Of a stretch of DNA of 25,010 nucleotides, positions 20,985 through 25,010 are shown one piece after another (within the stretch, counting starts at the first letter, position 1; every line of letters begins with the position of its first letter). The notes beneath the pieces are model-generated. The model did not search any database. It saw only the letters and a list, made by a program, of their open reading frames with translations, and had not been told where the DNA came from. Both the position numbers and the translations under genes were made by a program. This DNA is from a virus. The DNA lies in IMG/VR virus record IMGVR_UViG_3300006790_000106, positions 1 to 25,010 of that record. One strand, 5' to 3'.

Positions 20985-21680
20985 ATGAATATAACACAAG
21001 AAGCAGAAGAACAAAGAAAAATGGCGATTGAAAAATTAAATAACATACAAGCTGAATCTAAATACTTATATATTTTAGATCCAGGACACGGTGGTATGAA
21101 AAATGGTGTATATCAAACATCAGGTAAAAGATCTCCTATATGGGATGATGGTACTCAATATTTTGAAGGTGTTGGTAATAGGGAGGTTGCTAAAAAAGTA
21201 GGAGATAAACTAAAAGATTTAAAGATTGATTTTGCTTATACAGTAGAACCAACTGATGCTACAGATGTATCTCTAAAAGAAAGAGTTAAATGGGTAAACG
21301 AATTACCATATAAAAACGTTATATTAATATCACTACACTCCAATGGAGCTAGTGCTGAAGCTGCTCAAGGTTGGGAAATATATACATCACCTGGAGAAAC
21401 TACGTCTGATAGAATAGCTACTGTTTTCTATAATAGATTTCAAGATAAATTCTTAGATAGAAAATTTAGAAAAGATACAAGAGATGGTGATCCAGACAAA
21501 GAGGCTAATTTTTACATAATTAAAAAAACCGTATGTCCCGCAATTTTGTTAGAGAACTTCTTTCATACCAACGAATACGAGTGTAAAAATATCTTAATGA
21601 CAGATGAAGGACAAAATAAAATTGTTGATGCTATTATAGAATCTATTACCTTTATAGAATTAAATGGAATACCTAAATAA
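20985..21680 (+). CDS. N-acetylmuramoyl-L-alanine amidase (endolysin)
   Basis: A 231-residue Zn-dependent amidase of the Amidase_3 family, which cuts the bond between muramic acid and the peptide stem of peptidoglycan during lysis. Visible motifs are DPGHGG with H35, the FEGVGNRE segment (E61 or E67 as metal ligand), SLHSN with H118, and LLENFFH with catalytic E190. There is no signal peptide, so it needs a holin for export. It has no separate cell-wall-binding domain; the first ~25 residues are a charged helix. It heads the lysis cassette; its stop overlaps the next start by one base (TAATG). Confidence 0.92.
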   Translation: MNITQEAEEQRKMAIEKLNNIQAESKYLYILDPGHGGMKNGVYQTSGKRSPIWDDGTQYFEGVGNREVAKKVGDKLKDLKIDFAYTVEPTDATDVSLKERVKWVNELPYKNVILISLHSNGASAEAAQGWEIYTSPGETTSDRIATVFYNRFQDKFLDRKFRKDTRDGDPDKEANFYIIKKTVCPAILLENFFHTNEYECKNILMTDEGQNKIVDAIIESITFIELNGIPK

Positions 21681-22285
21681 TGCAATACGATTGGTCACAT
21701 ACAATTAAAAATTTAATCATAGTATTACTATTGTTATTAGTAGTATTTAAATGTGGTGGCAGAGGTGAAGAACCCAATGACGTAGAAGTAGTAACTTATA
21801 CTGATACCACATTTATAACTCATATTGATACAGTAACTTTTATAAAAGATACTACTGTTACAAAGACGGTACTCTCGTATACATATGTAGAACGTGTTGC
21901 AAAAGATACTAGTAAAGCGTATACTTTTAAAACTCATGTATCAGATAGTCTTATTTCAGGTGATATTACTACTAAAGTGAAGGTGAAAGACAGTGTAGCT
22001 ACTTTAATTAACCAAAGTATTGCTTATCAACCACTTTTTCCTAAATATATTTACCAGACAGATAGTATCATTATTCACGATTCTACAGTAGTTACAAAAT
22101 ATAATACAAAGCCTAGATTATTACTAGGAGCTGACATTGTATTTGGTAATTCTCAAAACAATGGAACAATAATACCAAAACTTGCACTAGAACTAAAAGA
22201 TCAAACTGTCTTAGAAGGTGGTTATGATATTTTTAATAATCAAATTGTTTTTGGTGCCAAATATAAATTTAAAAGAAAAAAGTAA
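21680..22285 (+). CDS. Spanin-like membrane protein
   Basis: A 201-residue protein with a short cytoplasmic start, one membrane segment (about residues 10-24, NLIIVLLLLLVVF) and a long periplasmic part rich in Thr, Val and Asp repeats (TYTDTTFITHIDTVTF, IHDSTVVTK). From about residue 144 the sequence turns into alternating hydrophobic strands (RLLLGADIVFG, IIPKLALEL, QTVLEGGYDI, QIVFGAKYKF), like hairpins of an outer-membrane barrel. This suggests a one-protein spanin that links inner and outer membranes in lysis. The Cys at 25 lacks a proper lipobox. Downstream of the amidase is the normal spanin position. Function is inferred from layout. Confidence 0.6.
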   Translation: MQYDWSHTIKNLIIVLLLLLVVFKCGGRGEEPNDVEVVTYTDTTFITHIDTVTFIKDTTVTKTVLSYTYVERVAKDTSKAYTFKTHVSDSLISGDITTKVKVKDSVATLINQSIAYQPLFPKYIYQTDSIIIHDSTVVTKYNTKPRLLLGADIVFGNSQNNGTIIPKLALELKDQTVLEGGYDIFNNQIVFGAKYKFKRKK

Positions 22286-22289
22286 TACA

Positions 22290-22529
22290 ATGGAATCAGT
22301 ACTAAATACTCCAATGGGTGAAGCTGGAGGAATTACAACCCTATTAGCTTCAGTCGGCTTTCAAGCCGCAAGTATGTTGGATTTAGCAAATATTAACCCT
22401 TATTTAACTTTCTTTACTACCGTTGGTGGTATAGTGTATTTGTGGTATAAAATTAAAAATGAACGTTTAAAAAATAAAGAACTTAAACGTAAACTAGAAA
22501 ATGCCGACAGAGAAAATAAAAAAGGCTAA
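22290..22529 (+). CDS. Small membrane protein, holin candidate
   Basis: A 79-residue protein. The start at 22290 is chosen because it lies five bases after the spanin-like gene; an in-frame ATG at 22218 would lie deep inside that gene. There are two hydrophobic segments (about residues 15-30 and 38-53) and a basic, charged C-terminal tail (KIKNERLKNKELKRKLENAD). Size, two membrane segments and basic tail fit class II holins. It could also be an antiholin or membrane anchor. The last 29 bases overlap the next gene. Confidence 0.6.
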   Translation: MESVLNTPMGEAGGITTLLASVGFQAASMLDLANINPYLTFFTTVGGIVYLWYKIKNERLKNKELKRKLENADRENKKG

Positions 22530-22845
22530 TGAAATAAGTTCTCTAATTACTGGTTGGGGGAAAATTCTATTTATAATAGGGTCAGCAATTGGTAGTGGGT
22601 TTTTATTATATTATCAAATACAAAATAATTCTACTAGTATACAAAATTTAGAGTTAAAGATAGATGATAATAATAAAGCCAACGAAAGAGAATTTGAAAT
22701 AAACGAAGAACGTAGTAATAAACGATACGACAGAGCTATGAAAACAGGCGATATTCTTCTAAAGCAAAACGCTAAACAAAATGACTGGCTACTTGACTTA
22801 GATAAAAGAATATCTTATATTGAAGGAAATTTAAAACATGAATAA
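22501..22845 (+). CDS. Single-pass membrane protein with coiled coil
   Basis: A 114-residue protein with a charged N-terminus, one membrane segment (about residues 19-39, GWGKILFIIGSAIGSGFLLY) and a charged helical region (45-95) likely to form a coiled coil. The plan resembles inner-membrane spanin subunits or holin partners. It overlaps the preceding gene by 29 bases and the following by eight, so the three membrane genes are tightly coupled. Confidence 0.6.
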   Translation: MPTEKIKKANEISSLITGWGKILFIIGSAIGSGFLLYYQIQNNSTSIQNLELKIDDNNKANEREFEINEERSNKRYDRAMKTGDILLKQNAKQNDWLLDLDKRISYIEGNLKHE

Positions 22846-23110
22846 TTGGTTTACAAATACTTGGGAATGGTTTAAATCATTCTTTGATGGTAAAACAGTA
22901 GCATCAATGATGAGATTACTTAACTTTTTAGCTGTAGTTAATGGTTTAGGAGTTATTTGGTATTGTGCTATTGCAGAATCTGAATATGCTCATTATGGTT
23001 TAGAACTTGTAATGATTGGTATATTTGGTAAAGGTTATCAAGACTATAATAACTATCGTAGAGATAAAACTAAAAAAGATGGCGAGAATATACAGTCTGA
23101 CATATCTTAA
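22838..23110 (+). CDS. Probable holin
   Basis: A 90-residue protein with a Trp/Phe-rich amphipathic start (MNNWFTNTWEWFKSFF) and two membrane segments (about residues 27-46 and 52-66). A GKGYQDY segment at about 64-70 matches the GK-x-x-Q motif that often closes the second membrane segment of phage holins. The hydrophilic, charged tail would be cytoplasmic. Of the three membrane proteins here it is the best holin candidate; it would release the amidase to the periplasm. It overlaps the next gene by 32 bases. Confidence 0.65.
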   Translation: MNNWFTNTWEWFKSFFDGKTVASMMRLLNFLAVVNGLGVIWYCAIAESEYAHYGLELVMIGIFGKGYQDYNNYRRDKTKKDGENIQSDIS

Positions 23111-23354
23111 AGAGTTACATAGAAATAAAAAAGCTGAAAATGGTGTATTATATTACACTGATGAAAAAGTTTTTAAAGGTACTGATAAAGGTTATTTAGA
23201 AGATGTTACTGATATAAAGCTTTCTACTGAAGAAACCAATAATTCTTTAGTTATTATAGAAGGTGATATTGAAGATAATAGTATTAGAATAACTAATTTA
23301 GAGAGCAATAAAGCTGATAAATGTCAGGCATTAGCTTGGTCAATTATATTTTAA
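23079..23354 (+). CDS. 91-residue hypothetical, fibre-type
   Basis: The start at 23079 (MARIYSLTYLKELHRNKKAE) is chosen over an in-frame ATG at 23016, which would add a Lys/Ile-rich stretch overlapping the holin by 95 bases. The segment NGVLYYTDEKVFKGTDKGYL resembles short beta-repeat motifs of phage fibre proteins, and the C-terminal part (NNSLVIIEGDIEDNSIRITN) is a likely coiled coil followed by Lys/Asp residues. It begins the second virion gene block after lysis. Confidence 0.55.
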   Translation: MARIYSLTYLKELHRNKKAENGVLYYTDEKVFKGTDKGYLEDVTDIKLSTEETNNSLVIIEGDIEDNSIRITNLESNKADKCQALAWSIIF

Positions 23355-23735
23355 ATGGAAAAAGTTATATTAGATAGTGTTAATTATAATTTTGATGCTT
23401 CAGCTAAAACTATAACTTTTACTCAAAGTTATGGGACTGTAGAATTAAATCATGTATTATTAATTACTAATGTTACAGATAACGTAATTATATATAACTT
23501 TGGATGTACTGGGTACGGCGGGTCAATGTCTGGTCTAACTTTAACTTTAGATTACGATACTACTAGTATGGCAGACACTGATGATTTGCAAGTAGTATTA
23601 TATGTAGAGAGTACTGAAAATAGCTCTAATATGTTAAAAGAACTAGAGGTACAGTCTGAGACATTAAGTTGTCTACAAAACATATTAGAAGAATTAAAAT
23701 TAAATAATAAATTAATTAAAGAAATTCTAAGATAA
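23355..23735 (+). CDS. Putative virion protein with C-terminal coiled coil
   Basis: A 126-residue protein beginning directly at the base after the previous stop. Residues 1-90 form a beta-rich domain with VNYNFDASAKTITFTQSYG and NVTDNVIIYNF, then LTLDYDTTSMADTDDLQVV, a pattern I recall from virion proteins of flavobacterial phages. The last 35 residues (LKELEVQSETLSCLQNILEE...) form a leucine-rich coiled coil that could trimerise it. It overlaps the next gene by one base. A trimeric collar or fibre-base component is plausible. Confidence 0.6.
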   Translation: MEKVILDSVNYNFDASAKTITFTQSYGTVELNHVLLITNVTDNVIIYNFGCTGYGGSMSGLTLTLDYDTTSMADTDDLQVVLYVESTENSSNMLKELEVQSETLSCLQNILEELKLNNKLIKEILR

Positions 23736-24322
23736 TGGCAGAATATAAAATAAAAGACGGTACTGGTACCGGGGAAATGGCCAAAGTAAATGGTGATAAT
23801 AGATTATATACCCAAGCAGTTACTACTACCGAAAATGATGATGCTAATAAAAAAGGTGCAGCATATAATATAAATACCGGAGTTATTACTCTTACGGATT
23901 CAGCAGATACTGCAGTAATGTATCTAAAAAATGATGAAGAAAAGACTCTTCATATTACAGCTATTGCCATAGGACTAGGTCCCTCAACAGGTGGTACTGG
24001 AGGTATACCTAAAATTACTGTAGTTAGAAATCCAGCTAGTGCTAGTTTTAGTACAGATGTTGATATTAAAAGTAATAGAAATTACGGCTCTCAAAATGCT
24101 TTAACAGATGTTACTGCTTACAAAGGAGCAACAGGGGCTACCCTAACGGGAGGAGAAGATCATCTAATTTTCTTTCAAACATCTAGTGGTAGATTATTTG
24201 CTGCTATTGATGAGATTTTACCTAAAGGTAGTAGTATTGGAGTTAAAATTGACCCACAACCAAGTAATACGTCTCAAGATGTTTACGTGGCTCTTATTTG
24301 TCACCAAGAAATACTTGAATAA
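23735..24322 (+). CDS. KDGTG-family virion protein, copy 1
   Basis: A 195-residue protein. The N-terminus IKDGTGTGEMAKVNGDNRLY followed by TQAV defines a short module shared with the next two genes (KDGTGSQQEAHVDGFGRLHV; IDGEGSKKRVGSKT). The rest is beta-type: strands with EKTLHITAIAIGLG, a Ser/Thr/Gly-rich middle, and HLIFFQTSSGRLFAAIDEIL, PKGSSIGVKIDPQPSN near the end, ending VALICHQEILE. Tandem copies suggest a multi-subunit appendage whose members share an attachment module and differ in the tip. Confidence 0.65.
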   Translation: MAEYKIKDGTGTGEMAKVNGDNRLYTQAVTTTENDDANKKGAAYNINTGVITLTDSADTAVMYLKNDEEKTLHITAIAIGLGPSTGGTGGIPKITVVRNPASASFSTDVDIKSNRNYGSQNALTDVTAYKGATGATLTGGEDHLIFFQTSSGRLFAAIDEILPKGSSIGVKIDPQPSNTSQDVYVALICHQEILE

Positions 24323-24341
24323 TAAAAAATTATAAAAAATT

Positions 24342-24899
24342 ATGGAAACTACAATAAAAGATGGTACAGGTTCTCAACAAGAAGCACATGTTGATGGCTT
24401 TGGTAGATTACATGTTTTTTCAGTAACAGAACCAGAAGATAAACATATTGCTAGAGATGGTAAAACGTGGAGTTATTACTTTACTACCACTCCAGCAGGA
24501 GCCAATGATTATTTTTTCTATTTTGAAAATACTGGTGAAGAAATATATACTATCACAGACATTAGAATTATGTCTGCTTCTGCTGATACCATTAATGTGA
24601 ATGGGGTTAGTGGAACACCTTCCTATACAGCTAGTGCAGATGTAGATGCTGTAAATAGAAATAGAGGATTAACTTCTATTTTACCTTCAGCTACTGCTAA
24701 AAAAGATACAGATACTACGGGACTAACCAATGATGGTACAATCTTTTTTATAAGATGCGATACTGCGAACGAAATGGAACATCTAAGAACATCTTCTAAT
24801 ATTCATATACCTAAAGGAGCAGCTATTGGATTACAAGCTGTTACAGGTACTGCTTTAATTACTTGTGTAGTATCAGTAAGTGTTCTCGAAGAACTTTAA
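24342..24899 (+). CDS. KDGTG-family virion protein, copy 2
   Basis: A 185-residue protein whose start (METTIKDGTGSQQEAHVDGF) matches the preceding gene in KDGTG, the AHVDG/AKVNG position and the following RL. The later layout also matches: a strand with YYFTTTPAGANDYFFYF, ITDIRIMSASAD, an N-x-N-R-G segment (VNRNRGLTS versus SNRNYGSQN), IFFIRCDT, and HIPKGAAIGLQA against LPKGSSIGVKI. So the two are full-length paralogues, not only sharing the N-terminus. It starts 19 bases after the previous stop, with an A-rich leader. Confidence 0.65.
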   Translation: METTIKDGTGSQQEAHVDGFGRLHVFSVTEPEDKHIARDGKTWSYYFTTTPAGANDYFFYFENTGEEIYTITDIRIMSASADTINVNGVSGTPSYTASADVDAVNRNRGLTSILPSATAKKDTDTTGLTNDGTIFFIRCDTANEMEHLRTSSNIHIPKGAAIGLQAVTGTALITCVVSVSVLEEL

Positions 24900-24903
24900 T
24901 TAA

Positions 24904-25010
24904 ATGGGACTAGAAACTAAAATAATAGATGGTGAAGGTTCCAAAAAAAGAGTAGGCTCTAAAACTACTGAAGAATTTGGTACTGGTTTAAAGGTATATA
25001 CTTTTGAAGG
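24904..25010 (+). CDS. KDGTG-family virion protein, copy 3 (partial)
   Basis: The frame starts MGLETKIIDGEGSKKRVGSK, four bases after the previous stop, and is cut by the window end after 35 codons. The IDGEG position aligns with IKDGTG of the two preceding genes. The Lys/Arg residues after it are more basic than in the other copies. The rest is unknown. Confidence 0.55.
   Translation, partial: MGLETKIIDGEGSKKRVGSKTTEEFGTGLKVYTFE

Noticed and set aside
2022-24899. Stop-codon recoding, as in some crAss-like phages
   Set aside because: TAG ends the genes at 3914-4342, 13754-14626 and 20525-20773, and TGA ends others, each at the expected operon boundary; large genes have no in-frame stops. 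The standard bacterial code fits.

Overview
This window is a 25 kb piece of a low-GC, double-stranded DNA tailed-phage genome whose host is very probably a member of the Bacteroidota. Two upstream regions carry exact Bacteroidota-type promoters (TTTG, 19 bases, TAnnTTTG), and most genes start behind A-rich leaders with no Shine-Dalgarno sequence. The order large terminase, ~800-residue portal, scaffold-like protein, ~490-residue capsid protein, connector, and the look of the portal and terminase, recall crAss-like (Crassvirales) phages. The fibre-like proteins recall phages of marine Flavobacteriia. Both statements come from remembered family patterns, not from a search. TAA, TAG and TGA all end genes, so I see no stop-codon recoding.

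Layout. (1) 1-1493, minus strand: a leftward block with a 106-residue protein that has strongly optimised codons, three or four proteins of 26-38 residues, several intrinsic terminators, and a non-coding stretch (about 283-483) that looks like a folded RNA. (2) 1494-2021: a divergent intergenic region with a GC-rich hairpin, a 12-base palindrome, an AT-only tract and a promoter. (3) 2022-6200, plus strand: a structural-type protein, a winged-helix protein, then a tightly overlapping row of small genes, including an HU/IHF-like protein, three small paralogues, a GroES-like protein and a conserved gene just before the terminase. (4) 6187-16671: packaging and head module (terminase, portal, scaffold-like protein, major capsid protein, a conserved post-capsid protein, connector, and an abundant virion protein). 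(5) 16688-20976: a terminator/promoter junction, then small virion or fibre-type proteins, three of them carrying cysteine clusters. (6) 20985-23110: lysis cassette with an amidase, a spanin-like protein and three small membrane proteins. (7) 23079-25010: further virion/fibre proteins, including three tandem paralogues, the last cut by the window end.

The plus-strand genes form long operons with 1-29 base overlaps, so translational coupling is likely. Intrinsic terminators after the capsid protein, after the 426-residue protein and after the 188-residue protein probably set the ratios of virion proteins. The most unusual material is the leftward microprotein and structured-RNA block and the regulatory-looking intergenic region at 1.5-1.85 kb.
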